A stretch of DNA of 64,000 nucleotides from Bacillus massilinigeriensis (GCF_900111815.1 NZ_LT630004.1:1215671-1279670), one strand, 5' to 3'; positions 1-9,912 are shown, counted from the stretch's first letter. Program-made: numbers and translations. Notes: generated from the sequence alone by a model not told the origin.

Positions 1-1
1 A

Positions 2-82
2 TCCGATAACCTGTTGAAGGGTGCAGCTTGGAATTCAGTCCAGATTGCTGAAGGCCTCGTAAAATTGGGTCTTGTAAAATAA
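2..82 (+). CDS. asd: Aspartate-semialdehyde dehydrogenase, C-terminal end (partial)
   Basis: The window opens inside a gene: frame 2 reads SDNLLKGAAWNSVQIAEGLV and ends KLGLVK before TAA. This is the conserved C-terminus of aspartate-semialdehyde dehydrogenase, which makes the branch-point intermediate for diaminopimelate, lysine, threonine and methionine. Only 26 codons are present. dapG and dapA follow, as in the sporulation-linked spoVF-asd-dapG-dapA cluster known in B. subtilis, which supports the assignment. Confidence 0.85.
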   Translation, partial: SDNLLKGAAWNSVQIAEGLVKLGLVK

Positions 83-126
83 TTTAATGTAATTGCAGGA
101 TAGAGATAACCAGGGGTGGTACTACG

Positions 127-1365
127 ATGAAAATCATTGTTCAAAAATTTGGCGGAACTTCTGTCAGGGATGACGATAGCAGGGCACATGCCATAAAGCA
201 TATCAAACAGGCAATATCTCAAGGGTATAAAGCGGTGGTGGTCGTGTCCGCCATGGGACGTAAAGGGGAGCCTTATGCAACTGACACACTGCTCAGCCTT
301 GTGGGCGGCAGTGAAAATGAGTTGAGCAAACGGGAGCATGATCTCCTTCTATCTTGCGGGGAGACTATTTCGAGCGTCGTTTTTACAAACAAACTTTTGG
401 AACACGGTATTAGCGCCAGGGCTTTGACAGGAGCACAAGCAGGCTTCAGGACCAATAAGGATCATACAAACGCAAAAATCATTGATATGAAAGTCGATCG
501 GTTATTACAGGAATTAGAAAGCGTTGACGCTGTAGTCGTAGCTGGGTTCCAAGGAATAGCATCCAACGGGGACATTACGACAATCGGTCGCGGTGGAAGT
601 GATACATCTGCCGCCGCGCTTGGCGCTGCATTAAATGCGGAATGGATAGATATCTTTACAGATGTGGAAGGCATCATGACAGCAGATCCTAGAATAGCAG
701 AAAATGCCCGTCCGCTTTCAATTGTTACCTACACTGAAGTGTGCAATATGGCATATCAGGGTGCAAAAGTTATTCACCCAAGGGCTGTAGAAATTGCCAT
801 GCAGTCTAAGGTTCCTATTCGCATCCGATCAACGTATTCTGACTCCAACGGGACACTTGTGACTTCCCTTAGCAGGAACAGCAAGGGAAGCGACATACGG
901 GAACGCCTTGTAACAGGGATCGCCCATATGGCAAAGGTCACTCAGATAAAAGTTGAGGCGAAGAAAGATCAGTATAACTTGCAGTCAGAAGTCTTTAAGG
1001 CGATGGCAAATGATGAAATCAGCGTTGATTTTATCAACATTTCTCCTAACGCTGTAGTCTATACGGTCCTAAACGAAATGGCTGAAAAAGCAAAAGGGAT
1101 TTTGGAAAAACTAGGGTATTCGCCGCAATTGGAATGGGATTGCGCAAAAGTTTCCGTTGTCGGAGGCGGAATAGCAGGCGTTCCCGGTGTTGCATCCAAA
1201 ATTGTTACCGCACTGTCGGAGAAGGGGATCAGGATTCTCCAATCAGCTGACAGTCATACAACTATTTGGGTTCTAGTGAAAGAAAAAGACCTCGTAACAG
1301 CTGTCAATGCATTACATGATGCTTTTGAATTGGAAAAAGAACAGCAGGAAATGCTGCAGGATTGA
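127..1365 (+). CDS. dapG: Aspartokinase I (DapG type)
   Basis: This 412-residue aspartate kinase catalyses the first step of the aspartate pathway (aspartate to aspartyl-phosphate). The nucleotide-binding motif KFGGTSV is at residues 7-13, the kinase domain fills roughly residues 1-240, and two ACT domains fill the C-terminal third. There is no internal second start of the LysC type. It begins with ATG after a GGGGTGG-rich site, 44 bp after asd, and dapA follows 18 bp later, so an operon is likely. From knowledge of the family, DapG is the diaminopimelate-sensitive isozyme; that is inferred here from gene context. Confidence 0.93.
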   Translation: MKIIVQKFGGTSVRDDDSRAHAIKHIKQAISQGYKAVVVVSAMGRKGEPYATDTLLSLVGGSENELSKREHDLLLSCGETISSVVFTNKLLEHGISARALTGAQAGFRTNKDHTNAKIIDMKVDRLLQELESVDAVVVAGFQGIASNGDITTIGRGGSDTSAAALGAALNAEWIDIFTDVEGIMTADPRIAENARPLSIVTYTEVCNMAYQGAKVIHPRAVEIAMQSKVPIRIRSTYSDSNGTLVTSLSRNSKGSDIRERLVTGIAHMAKVTQIKVEAKKDQYNLQSEVFKAMANDEISVDFINISPNAVVYTVLNEMAEKAKGILEKLGYSPQLEWDCAKVSVVGGGIAGVPGVASKIVTALSEKGIRILQSADSHTTIWVLVKEKDLVTAVNALHDAFELEKEQQEMLQD

Positions 1366-1383
1366 TAAAAAGGAGTGGGAAAC

Positions 1384-2253
1384 ATGGTCCATTTCGGACG
1401 GATTGCGACCGCAATGGTAACACCGTTTGACAAAAACGGGCATATTGATTTTGCAAAAACAACGAAGCTAGTAAATCACTTAATAGAAAATGGTACGGAC
1501 TGTCTTGTCGTTGCTGGCACGACAGGAGAATCCCCAACCCTTTCAAAAGAAGAAAAGATTGCATTATTCCAACATGTTGTAAAAGTGGCTGGTAAGAGAG
1601 TACCAGTCATTGCGGGTACTGGATCTAACAATACTTATGCTACAGTAGAACTGACAAAAAAAGCGGAAGAAATAGGCGTCGATGGAATCATGATTGTCGC
1701 CCCATATTATAATAAACCAAACCAGGAAGGCATCTATCAGCATTTTAAGGTGATTGCAGAAAACACAAGCTTACCTTTGATGATTTATAATATTCCAGGA
1801 CGTTCTTCCGTTAATATCATGCCCGAAACGATAATCAGATTATCAGAAATCCCTAACATTGTAGCTGTTAAAGAAGCAAGCGGGGATTTGAACGCAATGA
1901 CAAAGATTATTGCAGAGACACCAGAAGACTTTGTTCTTTATAGCGGTGATGATGGACTGACCCTTCCGACTCTTTCCATCGGAGGTGTGGGGGTAGTTTC
2001 CGTAGCCTCCCATATCATTGGTAATGAAATGCAGGAAATGGTAGAAGCATTCTTTTCAGGAAAGATACAGAAGGCTGCTAGGATGCACGGAAAACTGCTT
2101 CCTACTATGCAAGGATTGTTTGCAGCCCCAAGTCCAGTCCCTGTAAAAACAGCGCTTCAGTTGAAAGGCCTCGATGTTGGTACCGTGAGACTGCCTTTGG
2201 TTCCCTTAACAGAAGAGGAGAGAAAAACGCTTGTAGAATTAATTGCGGAGTAA
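1384..2253 (+). CDS. dapA: 4-hydroxy-tetrahydrodipicolinate synthase
   Basis: DapA condenses pyruvate with aspartate semialdehyde, the first committed step to diaminopimelate and dipicolinate. The 289-residue protein has the family length. The Schiff-base lysine is K163 in AVKEASGDL, the AGTTGES loop is at 44-50 and the catalytic Tyr lies in IYNIPGR near 135. A GTG lies 9 bp upstream in frame, but AGGAG at 1371-1375 is correctly spaced for the ATG at 1384, so I chose that start. The gene ends the asd-dapG-dapA unit at a strong terminator. Confidence 0.95.
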   Translation: MVHFGRIATAMVTPFDKNGHIDFAKTTKLVNHLIENGTDCLVVAGTTGESPTLSKEEKIALFQHVVKVAGKRVPVIAGTGSNNTYATVELTKKAEEIGVDGIMIVAPYYNKPNQEGIYQHFKVIAENTSLPLMIYNIPGRSSVNIMPETIIRLSEIPNIVAVKEASGDLNAMTKIIAETPEDFVLYSGDDGLTLPTLSIGGVGVVSVASHIIGNEMQEMVEAFFSGKIQKAARMHGKLLPTMQGLFAAPSPVPVKTALQLKGLDVGTVRLPLVPLTEEERKTLVELIAE

Positions 2254-2259
2254 ATTGTT

Positions 2260-2295
2260 AACCGGCCATTCCTAGCTGAATGGCCGGTTCTTTTC
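2260..2295 (+). terminator. Rho-independent terminator after dapA
   Basis: An 11-bp perfect stem (AACCGGCCATT paired with AATGGCCGGTT) with an 8-nt loop is followed by CTTTTCT. It closes the asd-dapG-dapA operon. Confidence 0.9.
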
Positions 2296-2419
2296 TATAT
2301 TTTATCTGACTCGATTCTACTAAGTCCCATGCTTCTAGTTGTCATGTTTTTCCGTTATCAAGTATAATAGCTATAATTGGTCAATGGTCGGCCCATTTTG
2401 ATTTAGGAGGAAGTATAAT

Positions 2420-4084
2420 TTGAATAAGACTAATGAATGTATTAAAATAATCCCGCTAGGGGGAGTTGGGGAACTCGGTAAAAATATGTATGTCACAGAA
2501 GTGGATGATGACTTGTTCATTATTGATGCAGGACTTATGTTTCCTGAAAATGAAATGTTGGGAATCGATATTGTAATTCCGGATATGACATATTTGAAGG
2601 AGAACAGGGAGCGGGTTACTGCTGTTTTTCTTACTCATGGTCATGAAGACCATATCGGTGCATTAAGCTATTTACTGAGGGAAATCCAGGTTCCTGTCTA
2701 CGGCACGAGACTTACCATTGCAATAGCAAAAGCGAAGCTAAAAGAACAAGAGTATTACGGGCCTGCAGATTTTAGAGTAATAGATTCGGAAACCGTTCTT
2801 GATTTCAACTCTTCTTCTGTTTCTTTCTTTCGTACAAACCACAGTATTCCAGACTCAGTTGGAATTACAATTCATACATCACAAGGCGCTATCGTGCACA
2901 CAGGCGATTTCAAATTTGATCAGGCAGCTTCCAAAATGTACAAGCCAGAAATCGGAAAAATGGCTAAAATAGGAGAGGAAGGGGTGCTTTGTCTCCTTTC
3001 TGACAGCATGGAAGCAGAAAAACCTGGCTATACTGCCTCGGAAGCTACGATGGCAAAAGAGCTGAACAGCGTTTTCTTGCATGCAAAAGGTAGAGTCATT
3101 GCAGCATGTTTTGCATCGGATTTAATCCGCATCCAGCATGTATTTGATAGCGCGCGTGATAGCGGCCGAAAAGTGGCGGTTGTTGGTAAAAGCCTAAAAA
3201 AGATTTACGATCTAGTTATTGAACTAGGCTATTTAGAAGTAGATGAAGATATTTTGATTTCCGTACCAGATATTAAAAAATACCCTGGGGATGAAGTGGT
3301 CGTTCTAGCGACAGGCCACCAGGGTGAGCCGGTGGAAGTACTGCAAAAGATGGCAAGGCAAAGCCATCCGCAAGTGAACATCGTTGAGGGTGATACGGTG
3401 ATCATTACTGCATCTCCTATTGGGACCAATGAACTTCTTGTCAATAAAACGGTTGATATGCTTGAACGAGCAGGGGCTAACGTATTCGCTGGGAAAAGGG
3501 CGCTTCATGTCTCGAGTCACGGAAGCCAAGAAGAATTGAAATTCATGCTCAATTTGATGAATCCTCAATTCTTTATTCCAGTTCATGGTGAATATAAGAT
3601 GCTGAAAGCCCACAGCCAAATCGCGATCGAGTGTGGAATACCGAGGGAAAAAATCCATATTCCTGACCGCGGCGATATCATTACATTTGAAAAGGGGAAG
3701 GTTCGTTCCACTGAAAAAGTGACAGCAGGCAACGTACTTATTGATGGAATCGGTGTAGGCGATGTAGGGAACATCGTTTTGCGCGATAGGAGGCTATTGT
3801 CTCAGGATGGAATTTTAATTGTTGTTGTGACACTTAATAAAGCCGAGAGAAAAATAGCGGCGGGGCCAGAAATTATTTCACGCGGGTTTGTGTATGTCCG
3901 TGAGTCGGAAAAGCTGATGGAGGATTCTGCTATCATTGTGAGAGATATCGTGGAAAAAGTAATTGCAAGGCCTTCCTTCGACTGGGCAGGATTAAAACAG
4001 GATATGAGGGATGCGCTTAGCCAGCATCTCTATGAAAAAACAAAGCGCAGGCCAATGATTATGCCGATTCTAATGGAAGTCTAA
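2420..4084 (+). CDS. rnjB: Ribonuclease J2
   Basis: A 554-residue metallo-beta-lactamase/beta-CASP ribonuclease for RNA maturation and decay. The metal-binding motif HGHEDHIG is at residues 73-80, TGDFKFD follows, and the beta-CASP and C-terminal domains extend to the family-type end KPMIMPILMEV-like. The start is TTG at 2420, nine bases after AGGAGG. The position after dapA and before tepA matches B. subtilis rnjB rather than rnjA. The HxHxDH metal motif looks intact, whereas from memory B. subtilis J2 carries a degenerate version there. Confidence 0.9.
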   Translation: MNKTNECIKIIPLGGVGELGKNMYVTEVDDDLFIIDAGLMFPENEMLGIDIVIPDMTYLKENRERVTAVFLTHGHEDHIGALSYLLREIQVPVYGTRLTIAIAKAKLKEQEYYGPADFRVIDSETVLDFNSSSVSFFRTNHSIPDSVGITIHTSQGAIVHTGDFKFDQAASKMYKPEIGKMAKIGEEGVLCLLSDSMEAEKPGYTASEATMAKELNSVFLHAKGRVIAACFASDLIRIQHVFDSARDSGRKVAVVGKSLKKIYDLVIELGYLEVDEDILISVPDIKKYPGDEVVVLATGHQGEPVEVLQKMARQSHPQVNIVEGDTVIITASPIGTNELLVNKTVDMLERAGANVFAGKRALHVSSHGSQEELKFMLNLMNPQFFIPVHGEYKMLKAHSQIAIECGIPREKIHIPDRGDIITFEKGKVRSTEKVTAGNVLIDGIGVGDVGNIVLRDRRLLSQDGILIVVVTLNKAERKIAAGPEIISRGFVYVRESEKLMEDSAIIVRDIVEKVIARPSFDWAGLKQDMRDALSQHLYEKTKRRPMIMPILMEV

Positions 4085-4091
4085 CAGAGAT

Positions 4092-4124
4092 AGCTGCAGG
4101 AAAATCCTGTGGCTTTTTCTTTTT
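4092..4124 (+). terminator. Terminator after rnjB
   Basis: The stem AGCTGCAGGA pairs with TCCTGTGGCT (two G-U pairs), with a 3-nt loop followed by TTTTCTTTTT. It lies 8 bp after the stop codon. Confidence 0.85.
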
Positions 4125-4204
4125 ACTAAAATCAGGATTAGCCTGGATGAAATCCCTCATTTGGCGGATACTATTCGAGATTATGCCTGAAGGGAGTCAA
4201 TACA

Positions 4205-4945
4205 ATGGAAAAAAACGAAAAACTGACAGTGAACCAGGAAGAGGAAAAAGGAGAAAAATCGTCATCTAGCCTCCTTGAAAAAATACAGCAGCTCGGGCAG
4301 ACAAACGTTCCTCAGCTTTCTCAGGACTCCAAGATTCATTGTTTGACAATTGTTGGACAAATTGAAGGCCATATGCAGCTGCCACCGCAAAATAAGACAA
4401 CAAAGTATGAGCATTTGATTCCACAAATTGTTGCAATAGAACAAAATCCGAATATAGAAGGGCTGCTGGTCATTCTGAACACAGTCGGCGGGGACGTGGA
4501 AGCAGGGCTTGCAATATCGGAAATGCTAGCATCATTGTCCAAACCAGCTGTTTCCCTAGTCCTTGGGGGAGGCCACTCCATCGGTGTTCCTATCGCCGTC
4601 TCCTGCGATTATTCCTTTATCGCTGAAACGGCTACCATGACCATTCATCCTATAAGGCTGACGGGTTTAGTAATCGGCGTTCCCCAGACGTTTGAATACC
4701 TGGATAAAATGCAGGAACGAGTAATCAAGTTTGTCACAACGCACTCAAATGTTTCAGATGAGGATTTTAAGGAGTTAATGTTTGCAAAAGGGAATCTTAC
4801 AAGGGATATAGGCACAAATGTCGTTGGACGCGATGCTGTTAACCTTGGTTTAATAGATGGTGTTGGCGGCATAGGGGAAGCGATGAAGAAACTAAACAGT
4901 CTTATTGATGCCAATAAGGAAGAAAAGGACGCTTTAGTGCAATGA
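4205..4945 (+). CDS. tepA: ClpP-like protease/translocation-enhancing protein TepA
   Basis: A 246-residue ClpP/crotonase-fold serine protease homologue. The nucleophile region is GGGHSIGVP (about residue 121-129) and the histidine region is MTIHPIR. A charged N-terminal extension of about 45 residues precedes the core and no signal peptide is visible. From family knowledge, TepA was linked to protein translocation and to degradation of small acid-soluble spore proteins at germination. ATG follows GAAGGGAG. Its stop overlaps the ylzJ start (ATGA), so the two are translationally coupled. Confidence 0.88.
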   Translation: MEKNEKLTVNQEEEKGEKSSSSLLEKIQQLGQTNVPQLSQDSKIHCLTIVGQIEGHMQLPPQNKTTKYEHLIPQIVAIEQNPNIEGLLVILNTVGGDVEAGLAISEMLASLSKPAVSLVLGGGHSIGVPIAVSCDYSFIAETATMTIHPIRLTGLVIGVPQTFEYLDKMQERVIKFVTTHSNVSDEDFKELMFAKGNLTRDIGTNVVGRDAVNLGLIDGVGGIGEAMKKLNSLIDANKEEKDALVQ

Positions 4946-5166
4946 TCCTCTATACGATGATGCCGCATGAATTTATCTATCCCCAAGAGCATAAAGAACC
5001 TGCTCAGTCAATCGTCCATTATCGAGGAGTACCCATCATTGCCGAGAGGGCTGCAAACAATGATTATTATGTAGTTCGAATTATCAGTACAAATCCGGCC
5101 CACTATTTGATTGATGAGTGTAGGCCAGGATCAAAAATTTCCTTTGGACAGAACGAACGTTTGTGA
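4942..5166 (+). CDS. ylzJ: YlzJ-like small protein
   Basis: A 74-residue protein that starts at ATG overlapping the tepA stop codon. It opens [14 protein letters not shown] and contains HYRGVPI, as in the YlzJ family found next to tepA and spoIIIE in Bacillaceae. It has no signal peptide, membrane segment or catalytic motif. The function is unknown; coupling to tepA suggests a related role, which is inference. Confidence 0.8.
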   Translation: MILYTMMPHEFIYPQEHKEPAQSIVHYRGVPIIAERAANNDYYVVRIISTNPAHYLIDECRPGSKISFGQNERL

Positions 5167-5212
5167 ACTTTGTTGGAAACAACTATGATATAATAACCTT
5201 AATAGAAAAGCG

Positions 5213-5241
5213 GCAGCCTAAAGAAGGCTGCTTCTTCTTTT
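5213..5241 (+). terminator. Terminator after ylzJ
   Basis: GCAGCCT pairs with AGGCTGC around a 5-nt loop, followed by TTCTTCTTTT. It separates tepA-ylzJ from spoIIIE. Confidence 0.88.
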
Positions 5242-5304
5242 CTAATCCACAGGCAAGAGATGTCGTGAAATAATGAAGATACTAGTACAAAAACAGGTGA
5301 TATA

Positions 5305-7629
5305 ATGGCGAAAAAGAAACGGCGAAAGAATAGCCAAAAGAATACGATGAAAACAACGGTTAAATATGAGTTAACGGGATTGGTTCTGCTCTCTTTAGCC
5401 ATTATAGCAATGGGGGGATTTGGAAAGGCGGGAGCTATCCTCGTAATTTTTTTTCGTTTTTTTATGGGGCAATGGTATATGCTTGGTCTTATCGGGCTTG
5501 CGGTCTTCAGCATTTATATTATGTGGAAGCGTGAAATTCCTAATTTGCTGAAAGTGAAACTTGTTGGTACATATTTAATCGTAGCAGCGGTGCTGCTGCT
5601 TAGCCATGTAACCATTATGGAACTCTTAGCACAAGGCGGCAAAAATGGAGATCCGAGTGCTATCTCCAATACTTTTAAGCTATTTGAACTGGAAGCAAGA
5701 GGGAAATCGAATCCACTAGGACTTGGTGGGGGAATGACAGGGGCCGTCCTATTTGCAATGTTCTACTATCTATTCGATGCTACGGGAACTCAATTGATTG
5801 CTTTTGTTCTAATTATGATAGGGATCGTTCTTATTACCGGCCGTACGTTTGGAGATGTTGCTGGCAAAGTCATTACAAGGTCAGCTAAGTTCCTAAAAGA
5901 ACAATGGGACGCCTTCCTTGTTGACATAAGAGAATGGAAGCAAAAGCGCTCGGTGAAAAAGCCAATGAAGCAGGAGAAAAAGAAAAAGAAAAAAAAGCAA
6001 GAGGATGAGAAAGAGGAAACCCCGATGGTCCAAGAAAACGAAGCAACAGGACCTGAACCAATCATTTCCAATTTCGCCGAAAGAGCTTTTCCTGATCATG
6101 AGGACGAAGAGCTGAAGGAGGACAAGCCTTCAGTGAGAGAACAGCGTGATAACGTGTTAGGAGAGGAACAGACACCTTCCATTACATTTACGGAAGTGGA
6201 GAATGAATCATACGAGCTTCCACCTGTATCGCTATTAAAACCCCCAAGTCAAACAGATCAAAGTAGCGAATATGAACTGATTCATGCTAACGCAGCAAAG
6301 CTTGAACGGACATTTCAAAGTTTCGGTGTAAAGGCGAAGGTTACACAGGTACACTTAGGCCCCGCTGTAACTAAATATGAAGTACATCCAGATGTCGGTG
6401 TTAAAGTCAGCAGGATAGTGAGCCTCCATGATGACCTCGCTCTTGCACTTGCTGCGAAAGATATTAGGATTGAAGCACCCATTCCCGGGAAGTCAGCAAT
6501 TGGTATTGAGGTGCCGAATTCTGAAGTTGCAATGGTATCACTCAGGGAAGTACTCGAATCTAAGAAACATGTAATACCTACATCAAAGCTCCAGATCGGA
6601 CTTGGCAGGGATATTACAGGGGACGCAGTCTTAGCGGAGTTAAACAAGATGCCCCATCTCCTAGTTGCCGGTGCCACTGGCAGCGGAAAAAGCGTTTGTA
6701 TTAATGGAATCATTACAAGCATCTTGATGAGGGCAAAACCACATGAAGTGAAACTTATGATGATTGATCCCAAAATGGTTGAGTTGAATGTTTACAATGG
6801 AATTCCCCATCTGTTGGCACCTGTTGTCACCAATGCGAAAAAAGCTTCTCAGGCATTGAAGAAAGTGGTCGGGGAAATGGAACGGCGGTATGAACTTTTC
6901 TCCCACACTGGTACAAGAAATATTGAAGGGTACAACGACTACATCAAAAGATATAATGCTGAAGAGAAAGAAAACCAGCCGCTTCTTCCCTATATCGTTG
7001 TGATTGTCGATGAACTTGCAGACCTGATGATGGTTGCTTCATCTGATGTCGAGGATGCTATTACGAGGCTTGCACAAATGGCGAGGGCTGCAGGGATCCA
7101 TTTAATTATCGCAACCCAGAGACCTTCGGTTGATGTCATTACAGGTGTTATCAAGGCAAACATTCCATCTAGAATTGCTTTTGCTGTTTCTTCGATGACC
7201 GATTCTAGAACCATTCTAGATATGGGCGGTGCTGAAAAATTGCTAGGTCGAGGTGATATGTTATTTCTGCCGGTTGGCGCCTCAAAGCCAATAAGAGTCC
7301 AGGGCGCCTTTCTATCGGATCAAGAAGTTGAGGAAATCGTCGATTATGTGATTGGTCAGCAAAAAGCACAGTATCAGGAAGAAATGATACCAGACGAAAT
7401 ACCGGAAAATACTTCCGAAGTGGAAGATGAATTATATGGAGATGCTGTTGACCTTGTGGTGGAAATGCAAACAGCCTCCGTCTCTTTACTACAGCGGCGA
7501 TTCCGTATCGGCTATTCTCGTGCAGCAAGGCTAATCGATGAGATGGAGCAAAGAGGTGTTGTCGGCCCGTATGAAGGCAGCAAACCCAGGACAGTCTTGC
7601 TTGGAAAAACGGAAGAAGCCAGTTCTTAA
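5305..7629 (+). CDS. spoIIIE: DNA translocase SpoIIIE (FtsK/SpoIIIE family)
   Basis: A 774-residue septal DNA pump that moves the chromosome into the forespore. Four membrane segments occupy about residues 20-185, followed by a very lysine/glutamate-rich linker (about 205-290) and the RecA-like motor. Walker A is GATGSGKS at 456-463 and Walker B is [12 protein letters not shown] near 565. The C-terminal gamma winged helix contains [19 protein letters not shown]. Length and gene position match B. subtilis SpoIIIE (about 787 residues). It is an isolated unit between two terminators. Confidence 0.95.
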   Translation: MAKKKRRKNSQKNTMKTTVKYELTGLVLLSLAIIAMGGFGKAGAILVIFFRFFMGQWYMLGLIGLAVFSIYIMWKREIPNLLKVKLVGTYLIVAAVLLLSHVTIMELLAQGGKNGDPSAISNTFKLFELEARGKSNPLGLGGGMTGAVLFAMFYYLFDATGTQLIAFVLIMIGIVLITGRTFGDVAGKVITRSAKFLKEQWDAFLVDIREWKQKRSVKKPMKQEKKKKKKKQEDEKEETPMVQENEATGPEPIISNFAERAFPDHEDEELKEDKPSVREQRDNVLGEEQTPSITFTEVENESYELPPVSLLKPPSQTDQSSEYELIHANAAKLERTFQSFGVKAKVTQVHLGPAVTKYEVHPDVGVKVSRIVSLHDDLALALAAKDIRIEAPIPGKSAIGIEVPNSEVAMVSLREVLESKKHVIPTSKLQIGLGRDITGDAVLAELNKMPHLLVAGATGSGKSVCINGIITSILMRAKPHEVKLMMIDPKMVELNVYNGIPHLLAPVVTNAKKASQALKKVVGEMERRYELFSHTGTRNIEGYNDYIKRYNAEEKENQPLLPYIVVIVDELADLMMVASSDVEDAITRLAQMARAAGIHLIIATQRPSVDVITGVIKANIPSRIAFAVSSMTDSRTILDMGGAEKLLGRGDMLFLPVGASKPIRVQGAFLSDQEVEEIVDYVIGQQKAQYQEEMIPDEIPENTSEVEDELYGDAVDLVVEMQTASVSLLQRRFRIGYSRAARLIDEMEQRGVVGPYEGSKPRTVLLGKTEEASS

Positions 7630-7630
7630 A

Positions 7631-7671
7631 AAAGCAAGCTGGACGCGTGGAAGTTCAGCTTGCTTTCTTTT
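7631..7671 (+). terminator. Terminator after spoIIIE
   Basis: AAAGCAAGCTG pairs with CAGCTTGCTTT (11 bp), with a 14-nt loop and then CTTTT. It begins 2 bp after the stop codon. Confidence 0.85.
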
Positions 7672-7846
7672 ATATATGTATCAAATAAAGTGCTTTCATC
7701 ATTATATTATACCAAATGAAGGATGAAAGTTGGGCAATGTCACCTAGTTATCTTAATTTGAAACCTTTTTTCGACAATTTTTTGAAAGGCTATTTATTTA
7801 TGGAATAAAAAGTGATATAGTATTTTCGATTAGTAGGAATGATTAT

Positions 7847-7864
7847 ACATCAGATGTCTGATGT
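7847..7864 (+). promoter_or_regulatory. Perfect palindromic operator candidate upstream of the GntR regulator
   Basis: ACATCAGATGTCTGATGT is a perfect 8-bp inverted repeat around TG. It sits 29 bp before the chosen start codon of the GntR-family regulator, where an autoregulatory operator would be. No second copy is seen upstream of the transporter genes, so one site could control both by read-through. The link to this regulator is inferred from position. Confidence 0.6.
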
Positions 7865-7892
7865 CTTCAGAAAACGGTTGGAGGATATCTCT

Positions 7893-8618
7893 ATGTCAAT
7901 CAAGTCAGATAACAGGCCCTTGTATTTGCAAGTAATTGATCGCCTTAAACAGGATATTCAGGAGGGAGTTTACAAAGAAAAAGAAAAGCTTCCATCTGAG
8001 TTTGACCTTGCAAAGCTCCTAGGAGTCAGTCGGGCAACGTTACGTGAAGCACTTCGAATTCTTGAAGAGGAAAATGTAATCGTTCGCAGGCATGGAGTTG
8101 GTACATTTATCAATTCGAAGCCGCTTTTCACTTCAGGTATTGAGCAGTTGAATAGCGTGAGGGACATGATTGAACAAGCGGGGATGACTCCTGGAACAAT
8201 TTTTCTGGATTCAATGACAACCAGCCCGACCGAAGATGATATCCGTCGATTCTCGTGCCGTTCGGATGAGAACATTTTCATGATGGAGCGCGTTAGAACA
8301 GCAGATGGACAGCCAGTTGTCTACTGTTTGGATAAAATTCCTGCAAGCTTGATGCCGTTAAACTTCACATGTGATGATGAATCGATTTTTCAAATGTTGG
8401 AACAAAAATCTAATCGAAGCATCACGCACGCGGTTGCTCAAATAGAGCCAATTGGCTATCATGAGAAAGTTTCACCGATACTCGAGTGTGAGCCGGAGAC
8501 AGCCTTGCTTATCCTGAAACAAATGCACTTCGACGATTCGGACGCGCCTATCCTCTATTCGGTCAATTATTTCAGGGCAGATAAGTTCAGCTTTCACGTT
8601 TTGCGTAAAAGAATATAA
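7893..8618 (+). CDS. GntR-family (HutC subfamily) regulator of the nucleoside importer
   Basis: A 241-residue repressor with an N-terminal winged helix ([20 protein letters not shown], then RHGVGTFI) and a UTRA effector-binding domain. In-frame codons extend upstream, but they run through the palindrome at 7847-7864, and TTGGAGG at 7878-7884 is well placed for the ATG at 7893. It matches the YmfC/NupR type in length and in position after spoIIIE. It lies 80 bp upstream of the nucleoside importer, which it probably represses in response to a nucleoside-type ligand. Confidence 0.85.
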   Translation: MSIKSDNRPLYLQVIDRLKQDIQEGVYKEKEKLPSEFDLAKLLGVSRATLREALRILEEENVIVRRHGVGTFINSKPLFTSGIEQLNSVRDMIEQAGMTPGTIFLDSMTTSPTEDDIRRFSCRSDENIFMMERVRTADGQPVVYCLDKIPASLMPLNFTCDDESIFQMLEQKSNRSITHAVAQIEPIGYHEKVSPILECEPETALLILKQMHFDDSDAPILYSVNYFRADKFSFHVLRKRI

Positions 8619-8631
8619 TTTTTTTTGCAAA

Positions 8632-8647
8632 ATGTAAACGCTAACTT
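8632..8647 (+). promoter_or_regulatory. Putative CcpA catabolite-responsive element (cre)
   Basis: ATGTAAACGCTAACTT matches the cre consensus WTGNAANCGNWWNCAW at all but one fixed position. It lies between the regulator and the lipoprotein gene, 52 bp upstream of the latter. Catabolite control of nucleoside uptake would be reasonable; this is a sequence match only. Confidence 0.5.
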
Positions 8648-8698
8648 TAGGACCATCATTTCTATTTAATCTATTATGAAATTGTAGGGGGTACAATC

Positions 8699-9796
8699 AT
8701 GAAGAAGCGTAAAATTGGAATGGCGCTTTCACTAGTATTGGCTGCAGGCACGATCCTTGGAGCATGCGGGTCGAACGAAGGCGACAAAAAAGAAGGAACG
8801 GATAAGAAAGCTGAAAACTTCAAAGTTGGCCTTGTTACAGACACTGGCGGTGTCGATGACAAATCCTTCAACCAATCTTCATGGGAAGGCCTGAAAAAAT
8901 TCGGTAAAGAATTCGGATTGGAAGAGGGTAAAGGCTACCGCTATCTGCAATCTGAAAAAGAAGCAGAATATATTCCAAACCTAGGTAAGTTCGCTGACGG
9001 CGGTTACAACTTGACTTTTGCAGCAGGCTTCCTTCTTGAAGATGCTGTTCAGACAGCTGCAGAGCAAAATACAGGTACAAACTTTGCCCTTATCGATAGC
9101 CTGCTAATGAACGAAAAATTTGAACCTGTGTTCCTTGACAATGTAGCAGCAGTTACTTTTGAAGAACATCAAGGGTCTTTCCTGGTCGGGGCTGTTGCGG
9201 CTAAGCAATCGAAGACGGGTAAAGTTGGATTCATCGGTGGAGTGGATTCCCCACTTATCAAGAAGTTTGAAAATGGCTTCAAAGCTGGTGTTAAGTCCGT
9301 TAACCCTGATATTGAAGTAATTGCTCAATATGCTGGTGATTTCAATAAACCAGAAAAAGGATCCAGCATCGCTTCTACAATGTACACTAAAGGCGCTGAC
9401 ATCATCTATCATGCTGCCGGCGGTACTGGAAACGGCGTATTCACTGAAGCTAAAAACCGTAAAAAGAATGGCGAAGATGTTTGGGTAATCGGTGTTGACC
9501 GTGACCAGCATGAAGAAGGTATGCCTGAGAATGTTACCCTTACTTCCATGGTAAAACGCGTTGATGTTGCAGTTTATGAAATTTCTAAAATGGCGATGGA
9601 CGGAAAATTCCCTGGTGGAAAAGAATCTGTTTTTGGTCTTAAGGAAAATGCTGTAGGTATCGCTGAAACCAAAGACAACGTGAGCAAAGAGTCAATTGAA
9701 CTTGTAAAGCAGTACCAAGATAAGATTCTAAAAGGCGAAATCAAAGTTCCGAAAACGGATGATGAGTTTGCTGCGTTCGAAAAAACTTTAAAATAA
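8699..9796 (+). CDS. nupN: BMP-family nucleoside-binding lipoprotein of the ABC importer
   Basis: A 365-residue extracellular substrate-binding lipoprotein of the basic membrane protein (BMP/Med) family, which binds nucleosides. The signal peptide is MKKRKIGMALSLVLAAGTIL with lipobox LGAC; the mature protein begins at Cys 22 or so, followed by a charged linker and FKVGLVTDTGGVDDKSFNQ, the BMP family signature. ATG follows GTAGGGGG. The ATPase and two permeases follow, so the gene set equals nupNOPQ (yufNOPQ) of B. subtilis. The exact substrate (guanosine or others) is inferred from that family. Confidence 0.88.
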   Translation: MKKRKIGMALSLVLAAGTILGACGSNEGDKKEGTDKKAENFKVGLVTDTGGVDDKSFNQSSWEGLKKFGKEFGLEEGKGYRYLQSEKEAEYIPNLGKFADGGYNLTFAAGFLLEDAVQTAAEQNTGTNFALIDSLLMNEKFEPVFLDNVAAVTFEEHQGSFLVGAVAAKQSKTGKVGFIGGVDSPLIKKFENGFKAGVKSVNPDIEVIAQYAGDFNKPEKGSSIASTMYTKGADIIYHAAGGTGNGVFTEAKNRKKNGEDVWVIGVDRDQHEEGMPENVTLTSMVKRVDVAVYEISKMAMDGKFPGGKESVFGLKENAVGIAETKDNVSKESIELVKQYQDKILKGEIKVPKTDDEFAAFEKTLK

Positions 9797-9803
9797 GGGT
9801 AAT

Positions 9804-9837
9804 GAAGGCTAGTGTTTAAGCTAGCCTTCGCTTTCTC
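9804..9837 (+). terminator. Intra-operon terminator between nupN and nupO
   Basis: GAAGGCTAG pairs with CTAGCCTTC around an 8-nt loop, followed by the T-rich GCTTTCTCT. The imperfect T tract suggests partial read-through, giving more binding protein than membrane components. Confidence 0.75.
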
Positions 9838-9912
9838 TAAACTGAAAAAACTTTTACATTAGGCAGCAAACGGCATGACCGATTTTACCTTTGCGATTTG
9901 GGAGTGATAGGA

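Noticed and set aside
5790-6099. Phenylalanine- and serine-rich minus-strand frames inside spoIIIE
   Set aside because: They are the complement of the lysine/glutamate-rich linker and carry no ribosome sites.
7839-7892. N-terminal extension of the GntR regulator
   Set aside because: The extra codons overlap the palindromic operator, and the TTGGAGG site supports the start at 7893.
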